Shown here: one piece after another, positions 1 through 11,713 of the stretch
How the letters are laid out: each line of letters opens with the position of its first letter
Numbering within the stretch: position 1 is the stretch's first letter
From: Candidatus Sodalis endolongispinus
GTDB taxonomy: Bacteria; Pseudomonadota; Gammaproteobacteria; Enterobacterales; Enterobacteriaceae
Direction of reading: 5' to 3'
Assembly: GCF_018777395.1 (NCBI RefSeq)
Contig: NZ_JAFJYC010000001.1
Location: forward strand, 1,488,001 to 1,552,000
Length of the DNA stretch: 64,000 nt
Notes under the pieces: generated by a model
Databases searched by the model: none
Seen by the model: only the letters and a program-made list of their open reading frames with translations
What the model was told of the DNA's origin: nothing
Translations under genes and position numbers: made by a program

Positions 1-543
1 TTCGGTATTGTTGGTGAAGGTAGCAAAACTCGGCCAAAACCGCACCGTGGTGCCGGTCTGCTCGGTTTCCCCCACCACACACAGCGGTGATTGGGGCACG
101 CCCCCCTGGTAGGTCTGCTGATGCACTTTACCTTCGCGCTTTATCATCAGCTCGAGTTTTTCCGACAGCGCGTTCACCACCGACACGCCGACGCCGTGCA
201 GGCCGCCCGACACCTTGTAGGAGTTGTCGTCAAACTTACCGCCCGCGTGCAGCACGGTCATGATAACTTCGGCGGCAGAGACGCCCTCTTCTTCGTGGAT
301 GCCGGTCGGAATGCCGCGACCATCATCCTGGACGGAAACAGAATTGTCTGCGTGGATCATGACCACGATTTCTTTACAGTGACCGGCAAGGGCTTCGTCG
401 ATAGCGTTGTCCACAACCTCGAATACCATATGATGCAGACCGGTACCATCATCGGTATCGCCGATATACATACCCGGGCGCTTACGCACCGCGTCCAGTC
501 CCTTGAGTACTTTGATACTTGAGGAGTCATAAGAATTCGACAT
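1..543 (-). CDS. gyrB: DNA gyrase subunit B, N-terminal part (runs off left edge)
   Basis: GyrB is the ATPase subunit of DNA gyrase, which introduces negative supercoils. The ATG is at 543 and 181 codons are visible before the window edge, covering about the first quarter of a protein that is about 804 residues in E. coli. The reverse-complement translation begins [20 protein letters not shown] and carries the GHKL ATP-binding motifs [10 protein letters not shown] and DDGRGIPTG, plus the [15 protein letters not shown] lid segment. It lies just downstream of recF in the usual dnaA-dnaN-recF-gyrB order. No damage is seen in the visible part. Confidence 0.97.
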   Translation of the reverse strand, partial: MSNSYDSSSIKVLKGLDAVRKRPGMYIGDTDDGTGLHHMVFEVVDNAIDEALAGHCKEIVVMIHADNSVSVQDDGRGIPTGIHEEEGVSAAEVIMTVLHAGGKFDDNSYKVSGGLHGVGVSVVNALSEKLELMIKREGKVHQQTYQGGVPQSPLCVVGETEQTGTTVRFWPSFATFTNNTE

Positions 544-560
544 CAACGTTTCCCGCTCAT

Positions 561-1655
561 TTAAACTTCGGATTGGAGGCTTATTTTACCCTGTTTCACC
601 TTGAACATCTTGCCATTTTCATCGGTAATATCACGGATTTGATCCGCGCTGACCGCGCTGACGAAAACCTGGGCATGGGTGTCTTTCAGACGTTCCGCCA
701 AAAGGCGACGGCGCCCGGTGTCCAGTTCGGATGCGAAGTCATCAATCAGATAAAGACATCGCCGGCCGTTACGGTGGGTAAGGAATTCGCCCTGCGCCAG
801 ACGCAGGGCACACATCAATAATTTGAGCTGACCGCGCGAGAGAATATCCTCCACCGGTACACCTTCGGCACGGATTCGGAAATCCGCTTTATGGGGGCCC
901 GACGCAGTGTAGGTTAGCGCGCGATCGCGCTCGAACTGGCGTTCCAGCAGCTCGCCGAAATCGCTTTCTTTGTCCCAGCCGCGCTGAAAGCTGAAATCGA
1001 GGCGAAACTCAGGCAGAAATTGCGCGCACGTGGCGGTAATATCCGCCGCGATCGCCGCGCTGTAGTCAGCACGCCATTGACTGATTCGGTTCGCCAGCGG
1101 AATCAGCTCCTGATCCCAGGCGCGCAGCTGTTGATAACGACTGACCTGTCGCAGGGCGGCATTGCGCTGTTTCAGCAACCGGCGCAGATTGCTCCAGGCG
1201 GTAAAGAAAGCCGGCTCGTTATGAAAACAACCCCAGTCTATAAAGGCCCGCCGGTACTTGGGCCCGCCATTCAGTAGCGTAAAGCCCTCCGGGGTAATCA
1301 ACTGCATCGGCAACAGCTGGGCCAGTTCCGCCACCTTATGGCCATCGCTGCCGTCGATGCGCACCGTGCTGTCGCCCAGCCGATTGCGCGAAAGCCCCAC
1401 CGAGGTCGCGCGCGCATCCACATTGCCTGCGTCAATACGCCCGTGCAGGACAAATTCCGGCTGCTCATGACGGATAACCCACCCGGATTGCAAGCTGCGA
1501 AACGCGCGGCCGTGGCCAAGAGTGTAAATGGCTTCCAGAACGCTGGTTTTACCGCTGCCGTTGGCGCCCACCAAAAAGTTGAAATCAGCGGCCAGAGACA
1601 AATCGGCGGCGGCGATATTACGAAAATCACGAATCAGCAGACGCGACAGAGCCAT
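561..1655 (-). CDS. recF: DNA replication and repair protein RecF
   Basis: SMC-like ATPase that works with RecO and RecR to load RecA onto gapped single-stranded DNA. The 364 residues are close to the family length (357 in E. coli). The Walker A motif [15 protein letters not shown] lies near residues 30-45, and an ABC-type signature region with a late Walker B ([12 protein letters not shown]) lies near 300. It sits between dnaN and gyrB on the same strand with short gaps, the standard enterobacterial operon. The reading frame is intact. Confidence 0.97.
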   Translation of the reverse strand: MALSRLLIRDFRNIAAADLSLAADFNFLVGANGSGKTSVLEAIYTLGHGRAFRSLQSGWVIRHEQPEFVLHGRIDAGNVDARATSVGLSRNRLGDSTVRIDGSDGHKVAELAQLLPMQLITPEGFTLLNGGPKYRRAFIDWGCFHNEPAFFTAWSNLRRLLKQRNAALRQVSRYQQLRAWDQELIPLANRISQWRADYSAAIAADITATCAQFLPEFRLDFSFQRGWDKESDFGELLERQFERDRALTYTASGPHKADFRIRAEGVPVEDILSRGQLKLLMCALRLAQGEFLTHRNGRRCLYLIDDFASELDTGRRRLLAERLKDTHAQVFVSAVSADQIRDITDENGKMFKVKQGKISLQSEV

Positions 1656-1681
1656 TAACTCACACTACCTTACCACATTGG

Positions 1682-2782
1682 CTACAGACGCATCGGCATA
1701 ACGACATAGGCGGCCGCCTGGCTGGCGCTGTCTTCAATCTGCACGCTGGACACCCCATCGCTCAGCAGCAGCCGCACTTCCTCGCATTTCAACGCATTCA
1801 GCACGTCAAGCACGTAGCTGACATTGAAACCGATTTCCATCTCGCTGCCCTGATAGGTGACATCCAGAATCTCTTCCGCCTCTTCCTGCTCCGGATTGTT
1901 GGCGGTGATTTTCAGCTGGTTGGCGCTCAGATACAGCCGCACGCCGCGAAACTTTTCATTGGAAAGGATCGCGGCGCGGGCGAACGCCTGTTTGAGCACA
2001 TCGCAGCCCGCTTCAAGCGTTTTATCGGGATTCTTCGGCAATACGCGGCGATAATCGGGGAAACGGCCGTCAACCAGTTTGGAGGTGAAGATGTAATCAC
2101 CGACGCTGGCGCGAATATTGTTGCTGCCGATTTGCAGCTTCACCGGATTTTCGCCGCCGTCCAGCATGCGCACCAGCTCCATCACGCCTTTGCGCGGCAC
2201 AATGACGGAATGAGACGGCAGCGCCTCGGCGACCGACATGGCGCAGACCGCCAGCCGATGCCCGTCGGTGGCCACGGTACGCAGCTCCTCGCCTTCGGTT
2301 TCAAACAGCATACCGTTGAGGTAGTAACGCACATCCTGATGGGCCATGGAAAACTGGGTCGATTCAATTAATCGCTTCAGAATAGACTGCGACAGGGTGA
2401 ATTCCACCTCGCTTTGCCAATCGTCCAGGTTGGGAAAGTCGGAGGCGGGCAGCGTGGAAAGCGAATAGCGGCTGCGCCCCGAGCGAATCAGCATCCGTTC
2501 CCCTTCCAGCGTCACGGCGATTTCCGCTCCTTCCGGCAGACCGCGGCAAATATCAAAAAACTTGCGCGCCGGCACCGTGGTCGCGCCCGGCTCATGGGCG
2601 GCGCTCAGCGCGACCTGCACGACCATTTCCATTTCCAAATCGGTACCGGTCAGCAGCAAGCGATCTTCGGACACCTGCAATAACAGGTTACCCAGAATCG
2701 GTAAGGTCGGGCGGCCCACCAACGGGCTACTGACCTGTTGCAGTGGCTTTAGCAGCTGCCCACGTTCAACGATAAATTTCAT
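1682..2782 (-). CDS. dnaN: DNA polymerase III sliding clamp (beta subunit)
   Basis: Ring-shaped processivity clamp that tethers Pol III to DNA. The 366 residues equal the E. coli length. The start MKFIVERGQLLKPLQQVSSP and the end AAAYVVMPMRL (the C-terminal partner-binding pocket region) are both conserved. The ATG lies 2 nt after the dnaA stop, so translation is probably coupled to dnaA. Confidence 0.98.
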   Translation of the reverse strand: MKFIVERGQLLKPLQQVSSPLVGRPTLPILGNLLLQVSEDRLLLTGTDLEMEMVVQVALSAAHEPGATTVPARKFFDICRGLPEGAEIAVTLEGERMLIRSGRSRYSLSTLPASDFPNLDDWQSEVEFTLSQSILKRLIESTQFSMAHQDVRYYLNGMLFETEGEELRTVATDGHRLAVCAMSVAEALPSHSVIVPRKGVMELVRMLDGGENPVKLQIGSNNIRASVGDYIFTSKLVDGRFPDYRRVLPKNPDKTLEAGCDVLKQAFARAAILSNEKFRGVRLYLSANQLKITANNPEQEEAEEILDVTYQGSEMEIGFNVSYVLDVLNALKCEEVRLLLSDGVSSVQIEDSASQAAAYVVMPMRL

Positions 2783-2784
2783 AG

Positions 2785-4182
2785 TTAGGAAGATAATGTT
2801 CTGATTAAGTTGGAGAAATCTTCTTTAATATCGTGGCTCTCTTCACGCAACTGCTCGATTTTCCGGCAGGCGTGCAGCACCGTCGTATGATCTCGCCCGC
2901 CGAAAGCATCGCCAATTTCGGGCAGACTATGATTGGTTAATTCTTTCGATAACGCCATCGCCATCTGTCGGGGGCGGGCGACCGAGCGTGAACGCCGCTT
3001 AGAGAGTAAATCGGCCACCTTGATTTTATAGTATTCCGCCACGGTTTTCTGGATATTATCGATAGTGACCAGCTTTTCTTGTAGCGCCAGCAAATCCCGC
3101 AGCGCTTCGCGCACAAAATCAATGGTAATCGCCCGGCCGGTGAAATTAGCATTGGCGATGACGCGATTCAACGCACCTTCCAGCTCGCGCACGTTAGAAC
3201 GCAAACGCTTGGCGATGAAAAACGCAACTTCCCCCGGCAGGCGGATCGCGTTCTCGTCGGCTTTCTTCATCAATATCGCCACGCGCGTCTCAAGCTCAGG
3301 CGGCTCAATCGCCACCGTCAGCCCCCAGCCGAAGCGCGACTTCAGCCGGTCCTCCACCCCGTTTATCTCCTTCGGGTAACGGTCGGAGGTCAGGATAATC
3401 TGCTGATTACCTTCCAGTAACGCATTAAAGGTATGGAAAAACTCTTCCTGCGAGCGTTCCTTATTAGCGAAAAACTGAATGTCATCGATAAGCAAAGCGT
3501 CCACCGACCGGTAATAGCGTTTGAACTCCTCGATGGCATTATTCTGTAAAGCCTTGACCATATCCTGGACAAAACGTTCGGAATGCATGTACACCACTTT
3601 GGCATTGGCCTTGCGCGCCATGATGCCGTTGCCCACCGCATGCAGCAAATGGGTCTTGCCCAGCCCGGTGCCGCCATAAAGGAACAGCGGATTATAAGCG
3701 CCGCCCGGATTATCGGCGACCTGTCGCGCTGCCGCGCGCGCCAGCTGGTTCGATTTACCTTCAACGAAATTGTCGAAATTATGTTTTGGATTCACATTGG
3801 AGCGATAAGAAAGCTCCGGCTGCAACGGAGCGTTATCCCAGCTTGGCCGCGGACGGGCAACCGTCGCCTGGGAGGGCGCTTCGCTGACGTGCTGACTCGC
3901 GGGCTGCAGCACCGTCATTTGCGGCGGCTTGCTGCCCACTTCAAAGCGCAGCAGCGGCGCATCAGTGCCGCAGAAATCATTTAGCAAACCGTTGATGTTG
4001 TTCAAATACTTATCCCGCACCCAATCCAGCACGAACCGATTAGGGGCGTAAATCGCCAGAGTGTTGTCACTCAGTTCCGCCTGTAGGGGGCGTATCCACA
4101 TACTGAATTCTGTGGCAGGTAACTCATCCTGTAACCGGGCAAGACATTGCTGCCAAAGCGAAAGTGACACGGCGGACTCCAA
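2785..4182 (-). CDS. dnaA: Chromosomal replication initiator DnaA
   Basis: AAA+ initiator that binds DnaA boxes and opens oriC. It is 465 residues long (467 in E. coli). Visible parts are the N-terminal DnaB/DiaA-interaction domain, a variable linker around residues 85-130, Walker [11 protein letters not shown], Walker [11 protein letters not shown], and the C-terminal helix-turn-helix with the DnaA signature around [15 protein letters not shown]. It starts the dnaA-dnaN-recF-gyrB operon. A consensus DnaA box lies upstream at 4386-4394, consistent with autoregulation. Confidence 0.98.
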   Translation of the reverse strand: MESAVSLSLWQQCLARLQDELPATEFSMWIRPLQAELSDNTLAIYAPNRFVLDWVRDKYLNNINGLLNDFCGTDAPLLRFEVGSKPPQMTVLQPASQHVSEAPSQATVARPRPSWDNAPLQPELSYRSNVNPKHNFDNFVEGKSNQLARAAARQVADNPGGAYNPLFLYGGTGLGKTHLLHAVGNGIMARKANAKVVYMHSERFVQDMVKALQNNAIEEFKRYYRSVDALLIDDIQFFANKERSQEEFFHTFNALLEGNQQIILTSDRYPKEINGVEDRLKSRFGWGLTVAIEPPELETRVAILMKKADENAIRLPGEVAFFIAKRLRSNVRELEGALNRVIANANFTGRAITIDFVREALRDLLALQEKLVTIDNIQKTVAEYYKIKVADLLSKRRSRSVARPRQMAMALSKELTNHSLPEIGDAFGGRDHTTVLHACRKIEQLREESHDIKEDFSNLIRTLSS

Positions 4183-4385
4183 TCGAACAAGATCAACAAA
4201 AGAAAAGAAACAAAACTGTATGATTCAGGATCATCTTTTTGACACAGATTACCGTGATGCAACCTGCGAACCGCCTTAAACGGTTTTTCCCGCGACGGAT
4301 CTTAGCGGAGATCCCCGTCAGGGAGTGCGGATCATAACGCAAACCGCGCCACAGATCTTCCTCTTCTACACAGTTTTCATCCTTT

Positions 4386-4394
4386 TTATCCACA
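4386..4394. promoter_or_regulatory. Consensus DnaA box in the dnaA upstream region
   Basis: The plus-strand sequence TTATCCACA is a perfect match to the high-affinity DnaA box. It lies about 200 bp upstream of the dnaA ATG in a 622-bp dnaA-rpmH spacer that also contains roughly ten GATC Dam sites (for example near 4230, 4298, 4330, 4458 and 4497). In E. coli a box at this place mediates DnaA autorepression, and GATC clustering allows SeqA control. It is not read as oriC, because there is no array of boxes with an AT-rich unwinding element. Confidence 0.8.
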
Positions 4395-4546
4395 GGGTAA
4401 CCGGGCGCTTGCGAGTGTACCTGATAATCTCCCCGCTGGATAAAAAGTAAGCCTTATGATCGACGAAATTAAGCATAGTCTGAATTTTTCGGCCGGGATC
4501 GCGGACATGTGATCCTGACAGGAATAGACTAGATCCCGCAGGATCC

Positions 4547-4574
4547 TTGCGCTTTGGTGGGAACCCCGTATAAT
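4547..4574 (+). promoter_or_regulatory. Possible sigma-70 promoter upstream of rpmH
   Basis: A perfect -10 (TATAAT, 4569-4574) is preceded at a 16-bp spacing by TTGCGC (4547-4552). It points towards rpmH in the long dnaA-rpmH spacer. Several rpmH promoters are known in E. coli, so a second promoter here is plausible, but this is assigned only by consensus matching. Confidence 0.45.
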
Positions 4575-4671
4575 TCTCTGCCCTACGCGTGACGTCTGTT
4601 GTCCTGTCCGATTTGCCGGACGGAGATTCTGGTATGAACACGGGTATTCAGGCGGGCAAGCGCGATGTTAA

Positions 4672-4700
4672 TTGACTCGGGACTGTACAATTATTACAAT
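4672..4700 (+). promoter_or_regulatory. Probable main rpmH-rnpA promoter
   Basis: A -35 of TTGACT (4672-4677), a 17-bp spacer and a -10 of TACAAT (4695-4700) form a near-consensus sigma-70 promoter about 100 bp upstream of the rpmH start. It should drive rpmH, rnpA, yidD, yidC. Confidence 0.75.
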
Positions 4701-4792
4701 CCCGCCTCTTTATCGTTATGCGATTGAGGCGTCGGTCGTTTTCACACCGGGCGGCCAAACGCGTTTACTGATCAGTAATTATCAAAGTTTAG

Positions 4793-4948
<156 letters not shown>

Positions 4949-4965
4949 GAAAGCTTATCCACCGG

Positions 4966-5325
4966 GTGGTTAAGCTCGCACTTCCCCGGGAGTTACGGTT
5001 GTTAACTCCCAATCATTTTACTTTCGTCTTCCAGCATCCTCAACGGGCCGGCACGCCGTATGTCACCATCCTCGGCCGCCTGAACACGCTGGGGCATCCC
5101 CGCGTCGGTCTTACGGTCGCCAAAAAACATGTAAAACGGGCCCATGAACGTAACCGGATCAAGCGCCTGACGCGTGAAAGTTTCCGCCTGCATCAGCACG
5201 CCCTGCCCGCCATGGATTTTGTGGTCATCGCCAAAAAAGACGTGGCCGATCTGGATAACCATGCCCTGACGGAAGCGTTAGAAAAATTATGGCGCCGCCA
5301 TTGTCTCCAGTCGCAAAGCTGCTGA
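4966..5325 (+). CDS. rnpA: Ribonuclease P protein component
   Basis: Protein subunit of RNase P, which helps the catalytic RNA cleave tRNA 5' leaders. The GTG at 4966 is chosen as start because it gives [20 protein letters not shown] and 119 residues, the same as E. coli. The conserved RNR-type motif appears as [17 protein letters not shown]. The frame is open further upstream, but that part overlaps rpmH and has no homology. The 3' end overlaps yidD by 37 nt. Confidence 0.96.
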   Translation: MVKLALPRELRLLTPNHFTFVFQHPQRAGTPYVTILGRLNTLGHPRVGLTVAKKHVKRAHERNRIKRLTRESFRLHQHALPAMDFVVIAKKDVADLDNHALTEALEKLWRRHCLQSQSC

Positions 5326-5546
5326 TCGGGTTGATACGCGGTTATCAACTCGTCATCAGCCCGTTGCTGGGGCCTCATTGCCGGTTCCAGCCCACTTGTT
5401 CGCAGTATGGAATTGAGGAGATACGCAGGTTTGGTACGTTAAAAGGCAGTTGGTTGACATTAAAACGCGTATTAAAATGCCACCCTTTGAACCCAGGTGG
5501 CGAAGCTCCCGTGCCGCCAAAAAACTTTGACAATAGAGAACACTAA
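5289..5546 (+). CDS. yidD: Membrane protein insertion efficiency factor YidD
   Basis: Small membrane-associated protein that aids YidC-dependent insertion. At 85 residues it matches E. coli in length. The family core is clear: [19 protein letters not shown] with its conserved Cys pair, then [19 protein letters not shown]. It overlaps the end of rnpA and stops 2 nt before yidC, so the three genes are likely translationally coupled. Confidence 0.95.
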   Translation: MAPPLSPVAKLLIGLIRGYQLVISPLLGPHCRFQPTCSQYGIEEIRRFGTLKGSWLTLKRVLKCHPLNPGGEAPVPPKNFDNREH

Positions 5547-5548
5547 CA

Positions 5549-7192
5549 ATGGATTCGCAACGCAATCTTCTTGTCATCGCTCTGCTGTTCGTGTCTTTCA
5601 TGATCTGGCAAGCCTGGCAGACGGACCATGCTCCTACGCCTACCGCCAAGACCACGCAACAGACCGCGAACACCACTGCGGCAGCCCCGGACAGCCAGGG
5701 TGTGCCCGCCAGCGGACAAGGCCAGCTCATTACGGTTAAAACCGACGTGCTGTCGCTGAAAATCAACACCCGCGGCGGTGACATCGAACAGGCTTTCTTG
5801 CTGTCCTATCCCGATAAACTGGGTTCACCGCAGCATTTCCATTTGCTGGAAACGTCCCCGGAATTCGTCTATCAGGCGCAAAGCGGCCTGACCGGTAAAA
5901 ACGGCCCGGATAATCCCGCCAACGGCGAGCGCCCGCTGTTCACCACGAATCAAGACACCTATGTTCTGGCGGATAACCAAAGCGAATTGCGCGTGCCATT
6001 GACCTACACCGCCCCTGACGGCGTGGTGTATACCAAGACCTTTATCCTGAAACGCGGCGATTTCGCGTTAAATGTCAATTACGATATTAATAACGCCAGC
6101 GCGCAGCCGCTCGAGCTGACGTTGTTCGGTCAATTGAAGCAATCCATTGATTTGCCCAAAGCACGTGAGACCGGCAGCAGCAACTTCGCGCTGCACACCT
6201 ACCGTGGCGCGGCCTATTCCACTACCGACGACAAATATCAGAAGTACAGCTTCAAGGACATCAAAGGCGAGAATCTGAGCGTCAGCACCGACGGCGGCTG
6301 GGTCGCCATGCTGCAGCAGTATTTCGCCACGGCCTGGGTCCCTTTCACTGCGGGTAAAAACACTCTCTACACCACGGACTTAGGCAACGGTATGGCGGCG
6401 GTCGGCTTTAAATCCGCCCCCGTCACCGTCGCCGCCGGCGGCCAAAGCGAGCTGAAAGCCACATTGTGGCTTGGTCCTGAGATTCAGGACAAGATGGCGG
6501 CCATCGCCACGCATCTGGATCTGGCGGTCGATTACGGCTGGCTCTGGTTTATTTCCCAACCGCTGTTCAAGCTGCTGAAATTCATCCACAGCTTTATCGG
6601 CAACTGGGGCTTCTCCATCATTATCATCACCTTCATCGTGCGCGGCATCATGTACCCGCTGACCAAGGCGCAGTACACCTCGATGGCCAAAATGCGCATG
6701 CTGCAGCCGAAACTGGCGGCGATGCGCGAGCGCCTGGGTGACGATAAACAACGGCAAAGCCAGGAAATGATGGCGCTGTACAAGGCGGAAAAGGTCAATC
6801 CGCTGGGCGGCTGCCTGCCGCTGGTGATCCAGATGCCCATCTTCCTGGCGCTGTATTACATGCTGTCAGGCTCCATTGAATTGCGCCATGCGCCGTTCGC
6901 GCTGTGGATCCATGACCTGTCGGCACAAGACCCGTACTACATCCTGCCGGTCTTGATGGGCATTACCATGTTCTTCATCCAGAAGATGTCGCCCACCACC
7001 GTCACTGATCCGATGCAGCAGAAGATCATGACCTTTATGCCGGTCATTTTCACCGTGTTCTTCTTGTGGTTCCCGTCGGGTCTGGTGTTGTACTATATCG
7101 TCAGCAACCTGGTAACCATCATCCAGCAGCAGCTTATCTATCGCGGCCTGGAAAAACGCGGCTTGCATAGCAGGGATAAAAAAGCCAAGTAA
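5549..7192 (+). CDS. yidC: Membrane protein insertase YidC
   Basis: Inner-membrane insertase/chaperone acting alone and with SecYEG. It has 547 residues (548 in E. coli). An N-terminal signal anchor ([17 protein letters not shown]) is followed by a large periplasmic beta-sandwich domain (about 60-340). The conserved five-helix core spans about 350-530, including the cytoplasmic hairpin with [19 protein letters not shown] and the segment [20 protein letters not shown]. The tail is basic. No disruption is seen. A strong terminator follows. Confidence 0.98.
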   Translation: MDSQRNLLVIALLFVSFMIWQAWQTDHAPTPTAKTTQQTANTTAAAPDSQGVPASGQGQLITVKTDVLSLKINTRGGDIEQAFLLSYPDKLGSPQHFHLLETSPEFVYQAQSGLTGKNGPDNPANGERPLFTTNQDTYVLADNQSELRVPLTYTAPDGVVYTKTFILKRGDFALNVNYDINNASAQPLELTLFGQLKQSIDLPKARETGSSNFALHTYRGAAYSTTDDKYQKYSFKDIKGENLSVSTDGGWVAMLQQYFATAWVPFTAGKNTLYTTDLGNGMAAVGFKSAPVTVAAGGQSELKATLWLGPEIQDKMAAIATHLDLAVDYGWLWFISQPLFKLLKFIHSFIGNWGFSIIIITFIVRGIMYPLTKAQYTSMAKMRMLQPKLAAMRERLGDDKQRQSQEMMALYKAEKVNPLGGCLPLVIQMPIFLALYYMLSGSIELRHAPFALWIHDLSAQDPYYILPVLMGITMFFIQKMSPTTVTDPMQQKIMTFMPVIFTVFFLWFPSGLVLYYIVSNLVTIIQQQLIYRGLEKRGLHSRDKKAK

Positions 7193-7224
7193 CGGCGCGC
7201 GCCCGTCCAGATAGCCACGCTGAT

Positions 7225-7259
7225 AAGGCGGTCATCAATATGACCGCCTTTATTTTTTT
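7225..7259 (+). terminator. Rho-independent terminator after yidC
   Basis: Perfect 11-bp stem AAGGCGGTCAT/ATGACCGCCTT (7225-7235 with 7240-7250) with a CAAT loop, followed by a T-rich tract to 7259. It closes the rpmH-yidC operon just upstream of mnmE. Confidence 0.9.
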
Positions 7260-7294
7260 ACCACCGCGCCCCGCGGCGCAAAGCGAGCGTTACA

Positions 7295-8659
7295 ATGAGC
7301 CAAACGGATACTATCACTGCCCTTGCTACCCCGCCTGGACGCGGCGGCGTCGGCATTCTGCGCGTCTCCGGCCCCTTATCCGCCCCGGTGGCCCGCGCGC
7401 TGCTGGGCAAGCTGCCGCGTCCGCGTCAGGCCGAATATCTGCCCTTTCGCGACGACGACGGCGCGACGCTTGATCAGGGCATCGCGCTTTTTTTTCCCGG
7501 CCCCCACTCCTTTACCGGCGAAGATGTCCTGGAATTACAGGGCCATGGCGGCCAGGTTATATTGGATTTGTTGCTACAGCGTATCGTCGCGATGCCCGGC
7601 GTACGCATTGCGCGCCCCGGCGAGTTTTCGGAACGCGCCTTTCTTAACGACAAACTGGATTTGGCCCAGGCAGAGGCTATTGCCGATCTCATCGACGCCA
7701 GCTCGGCTCAGGCCGCACGCTCGGCGGTAAATTCGCTACAGGGCGCGTTTTCCGGCCGTATTCATGAATTAGTGGAAGCGCTTACTAACCTACGTATCTA
7801 TGTTGAAGCGGCCATCGACTTTCCCGATGAAGAGATTGATTTTCTCTCCGACGGTAAAATTGAAGCCAACCTGAACGACGTTATCGCCAGCCTGCAACGG
7901 GTGCGCACCGAAGCGCGGCAGGGCAGTCTTCTGCGCGAAGGGATAAAAGTGGTGATTGCCGGTAAGCCAAACGCCGGTAAATCCAGCCTGCTGAATGCGT
8001 TGGCGGGGCGCGAGGCGGCGATCGTCACCGCCATTGCGGGCACGACGCGTGACGTGCTGCGTGAGCATATCCACCTTGACGGTATGCCGCTGCATATCAT
8101 CGATACCGCCGGCCTGCGCGACGCCGGCGACGAAGTGGAACGTATCGGCATTGAGCGTGCCTGGCGTGAGATAGAACTGGCCGACCATGTGCTGCTGATG
8201 GTGGACGGCACCGCCACGCCCGTTGGTGACCCCGATACGCTGTGGCCGGCGTTTATTAGCCGTTTGCCGCCCGCAATGCCGGTCACCTTGGTACGCAATA
8301 AAGCCGACCTGACCTGCGAAAGCGTAAATTGTGGGGAAGTGGGCGGTTACCCACTTATTACCCTGTCGGCGCAGTCCGGCGCAGGCGTGGACCTGCTACG
8401 CGACCATCTGAAGCAGAGCATGGGCTTTAACGGCGGCACCGAGGGGGGATTTTTGGCCCGCCGGCGCCATCTCGACGCGCTGGAAATTGCCGCAACCCAT
8501 TTACAGCAGGGAAAAGAACAGTTAGTGAGCGCTTACGCTGGCGAGCTGCTGGCGGAGGAGCTGCGTTTGGCGCAGCAATCTCTGAGCGAGATCACCGGCG
8601 AATTCAGCTCAGATGACCTGCTGGGCAGAATTTTTTCCAGTTTTTGTATCGGCAAGTGA
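7295..8659 (+). CDS. mnmE: tRNA modification GTPase MnmE
   Basis: With MnmG it makes 5-carboxymethylaminomethyl-uridine at wobble position 34 of tRNAs. The 454 residues match E. coli. An N-terminal folate-binding domain is followed by a helical domain and an inserted G domain with GKPNAGKSS (G1), GTTRD (G2), DTAGLRD (G3) and NKAD (G4). The C-terminal FCIGK with its essential Cys is present. The 3' end of mnmE (trmE) is a known integration site for SGI1-type islands, and everything up to the tRNA block at 40 kb here is accessory. Confidence 0.98.
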   Translation: MSQTDTITALATPPGRGGVGILRVSGPLSAPVARALLGKLPRPRQAEYLPFRDDDGATLDQGIALFFPGPHSFTGEDVLELQGHGGQVILDLLLQRIVAMPGVRIARPGEFSERAFLNDKLDLAQAEAIADLIDASSAQAARSAVNSLQGAFSGRIHELVEALTNLRIYVEAAIDFPDEEIDFLSDGKIEANLNDVIASLQRVRTEARQGSLLREGIKVVIAGKPNAGKSSLLNALAGREAAIVTAIAGTTRDVLREHIHLDGMPLHIIDTAGLRDAGDEVERIGIERAWREIELADHVLLMVDGTATPVGDPDTLWPAFISRLPPAMPVTLVRNKADLTCESVNCGEVGGYPLITLSAQSGAGVDLLRDHLKQSMGFNGGTEGGFLARRRHLDALEIAATHLQQGKEQLVSAYAGELLAEELRLAQQSLSEITGEFSSDDLLGRIFSSFCIGK

Positions 8660-8989
8660 GTCCGGTTCCTTCGACTTCCTCACTGTTACGCTTAATCCCC
8701 AGCGGGCAAATTCCCTCCTTCGCTGATTAAATCCATACTGCCTGTGGCCTAATGATGGTCTGCGGCAGTCGATTGCGGGTAAATCCGCTAAAACATAAAA
8801 ACGCTTTCTGTCGCCGACGGCACGCGAAAACCGGGGAATAGCTAACGCTACCCGGCGGCAATGCGGGACATGGGGATTTGCCAGCGCCAAATCTGTGAGG
8901 TGGTTGGCTTTCACCCGCTCCGGCGCTTGCGAAACCCGCGTGAAAGCAACAAGGTAACCTTTAATCGGTTTTATGTGAAAAGGTAACCC
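8660..8989. other. 330-bp spacer after mnmE with no recognised gene
   Basis: No credible ORF, tRNA or terminator with a T-run was found. The right end supplies the ribosome-binding site (AAGGTAA at about 8981) of the next, broken gene. The spacer marks the change from core genes to an accessory region. Confidence 0.5.
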
Positions 8990-11610
8990 ATGTCCGCGAA
9001 AGACGATCTTTACCGACAATTAAGCGCGTTCTATCACCACGACAGCGAAGGTTTCACGACGCTGGACTGCGAACGTTTTACCTCCGCCAGCCGCAGCGTA
9101 ATCAGCCTCTATCTGAATCAACTGTGCGACGAGGGCTTTCTGCGCAAAGAAAATACCCGCCCGGTCCATTTTTGGCTAAGCAGTCATACGCAGGCAATGG
9201 CCCCGCAGCAGCCTGCGGAAGAGGTTTTTCAGGCATTGATCGGCGCCACGGGCAGCTTGAAAAGCGCGGTGGAATTATGCCTGGCGGCGGTCAATTACCC
9301 CGATGGCGGTTTGCCGATATTGGTCACCGGCGCCAGCGGCGTCGGAAAAAGCTATCTCGCCACCTTGTTGCACCGCTATGCAGGTGAAACCGGCGTAATT
9401 TCCCGCAGCGCGCGGCTGGTTGAGCTTAATTGCGCCGATTACGCCAATAACCCGGAATTATTATCCAGTACGCTGTTTGGCTATGTGAAAGGCGCCTTCA
9501 CCGGCGCGGATAAAGAGAAAACCGGTTTGCTTGATGAAGCGGACGACGGCTTTTTCTTCCTCGATGAGGTTCATCGTCTTTACGCCGAAAACCAGGAAAA
9601 CTGTTCCTTTTTATGGATAAAGGCTACTTTTATCGCTTGGGAGATAACCGCCAACCCTGTCACGCCCGCGTACGTTTTCTGTTCGCCACCACCGAAAATA
9701 GCGAAAATGTCTTGCTGACAACGTTCCGCCGCCGTATTCCCGTTATGGTCGAATTACCCTCGTCCGAATCACGCCCTTTTAGTGAGAAATTGGCGCTGGT
9801 ATCCACTTTTTTCCAAGCTGAAGCGCAGCGCTTTAAGCAAGATATTCACGTTCCCACAGAATTGATCCGCCATTTGATAACTCCCCAGGGCGGGGAAACA
9901 TCGGTGAGCTTAAAAACCGCATTAAAGTATTGTGCGCTTCCGCTTTTACGCAGGGACCAAAGACTGGCATTCGTCTTGTCGGTAATCCGCCGGCGCCAGA
10001 AGACAGCGAAAACGTCATTTTTCATTGGGACGAGAGCACATTCCCGGCATTACCGCTTACACCGGCCAGATCTGTGACGGGATAAACCCTGCTGGAAAAT
10101 TTTTGCCGGACCGCTAATGTTCCGTTGTTTGTTCGCAAGCTGGAAGAGCATTACCACGCCACACTGGACGAAGCAGCCGCCGGGCGGCTCTACCATGGAG
10201 TGCTATGGAAAACAACGGTCGATACCTTAGGCGAGTTTACAGAGCTAAGCGGTTTACGTCTGGGCGAGATGATGGAAAAGGCCGTCTTCCATTGTCTGCA
10301 ATGGTGCCTGCACGACACGCTCTCTCCCGCCGCTATCGAGCATCTCACCGCGGTGACGGAATACATTCCTCAGCGCGCCTGTTTGCTGGCCAGTGAAACC
10401 ATTGCGCTACTGCAGCGGCGCTTGCCAGAAACGCCGGAACCCCTGTTACACCCCTTATTGAGCGCCGTTTTTTGCCACCAGGTCGAGCAAGAGCCGCTGA
10501 TCCAGGGCATCATAGTGGCTCATGCCTCCAGCATCGCGGGAACGGCGAATAATTTGCTGGGGGGATTCTATCTCAAGGCCTTTGATATGCCACTATCCGT
10601 CGATACCCGGGGGATTATCAGCCATCTTACCGCCTGGATTGACGGCCTGAAAGAACAAGCCGGCATGGTGATTTTGGTGGACATGGGCTTGCTTGAGGAT
10701 ATTTACGCCGAAATTAAACTTCACATCCAGGGAGATTTGCTGGTGATGAATAATGTCAGCACCTCAATGGCGCTCGATATTGCGGAAAAATCCAGCAGCG
10801 GCTGTCGATGAAAGAGATTGTCGACGGCATTAAGGGCGCCTGGGAGATATAGGCGCGCTATTACTCCGGTATTGTCCAGGGTAATAAATTGATCATCTCC
10901 TGTATTTCCGGCGAAGGGGTGTCAAAACAGTTGCAGGAGATAGCCCGCCGTTAAGTGGATGATGAAACGCTGGATGTCGTGACAATGGAATATGACGATT
11001 TGAAGTGGAAGCTGGCAAAAGATGATAGCGCCCTGTACGGCACGAGGTTGATCATTACCACCACCGAGTTGAACGCCAACTATATTCCTATTATCAACGT
11101 CAGAAAGCTTATCGGCGATAAACCTGATCAACTGTGGAAAATTTATTTCTCGACGATCATGTCCGCGGATCAACTGAAAAAATGGTCGATGAAATCGTCA
11201 TTCTCTTCACCATAGAGGGCGTCGCCAGCCACCTCTCATTCCTTAACCCCAACGTTATCATCGAAGAAGTGGAAAATGTGGTGAAATTCTTCGAGATGAC
11301 CTACAGCATTCACTTTGAAAGCTATCTGCGTATCAATTTGTTTATGCATCTGTCGGCGATGATCGAACGACTGATGACCCATGATGGTTTAAATCATCGC
11401 GGGGAAAGTGAGCTGACCGAGCAGCAGCGCAATTTTATCTCCCTGACGCCGGAAGCCTTCCGACCACTTATTACCAAGTACCGTTTCGCCGTGACCACAA
11501 CGGAATGCCTGATGATTTATGAGCTGATGGAGCCCTGGATCACTGTTGACCAGTCGTTACTAGTGTTGAAAGCCGACAAAAATAGTGTGCAGGCTTCCGG
11601 CGAGGCTTAA
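8990..11610 (+). pseudogene. LevR/DagR-type sigma-54 activator with PTS-regulation domains, multiply frameshifted
   Basis: The fragments, in order, make a roughly 870-residue LevR-family regulator. They are: an N-terminal HTH (about 8990-9180); a sigma-54 AAA+ domain with Walker A GASGVGKS, the sigma-54 contact loop GAFTGA and Walker B FFFLDEVHRL; a PRD; a mannose-type EIIA-like domain (HASSIAGTANNLLGG); an EIIB-like stretch; and a final PRD (11134-11610). The frame changes near 9600, 9890, 10790 and 11160, and in-frame stops occur near 10850, 10952 and after 10070. Proteins of this family activate mannose-class PTS operons from -24/-12 promoters, which fits the operon and promoter immediately downstream. 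It cannot make a full activator. Confidence 0.88.
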
Positions 11611-11651
11611 ACACTAGACTTAACCTAATGAAATTAAACTAAAATAAAATC

Positions 11652-11667
11652 TGGCACGCCTTTTGTA
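11652..11667 (+). promoter_or_regulatory. Sigma-54 (-24/-12) promoter of the PTS operon
   Basis: TGGCACG (11652-11658), four bases, then TTGTA (11663-11667) matches the sigma-54 consensus TGGCACG-N4-TTGCW at all but one conserved base. It sits 46 bp upstream of the SDR gene, directly downstream of a sigma-54 activator relic, so function and context agree. Its own activator is destroyed, so the operon may now be silent. Confidence 0.8.
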
Positions 11668-11713
11668 TTATCTCTAGCACTACCTGGCTTCAACTTCATC
11701 TGGAGAGAATGCA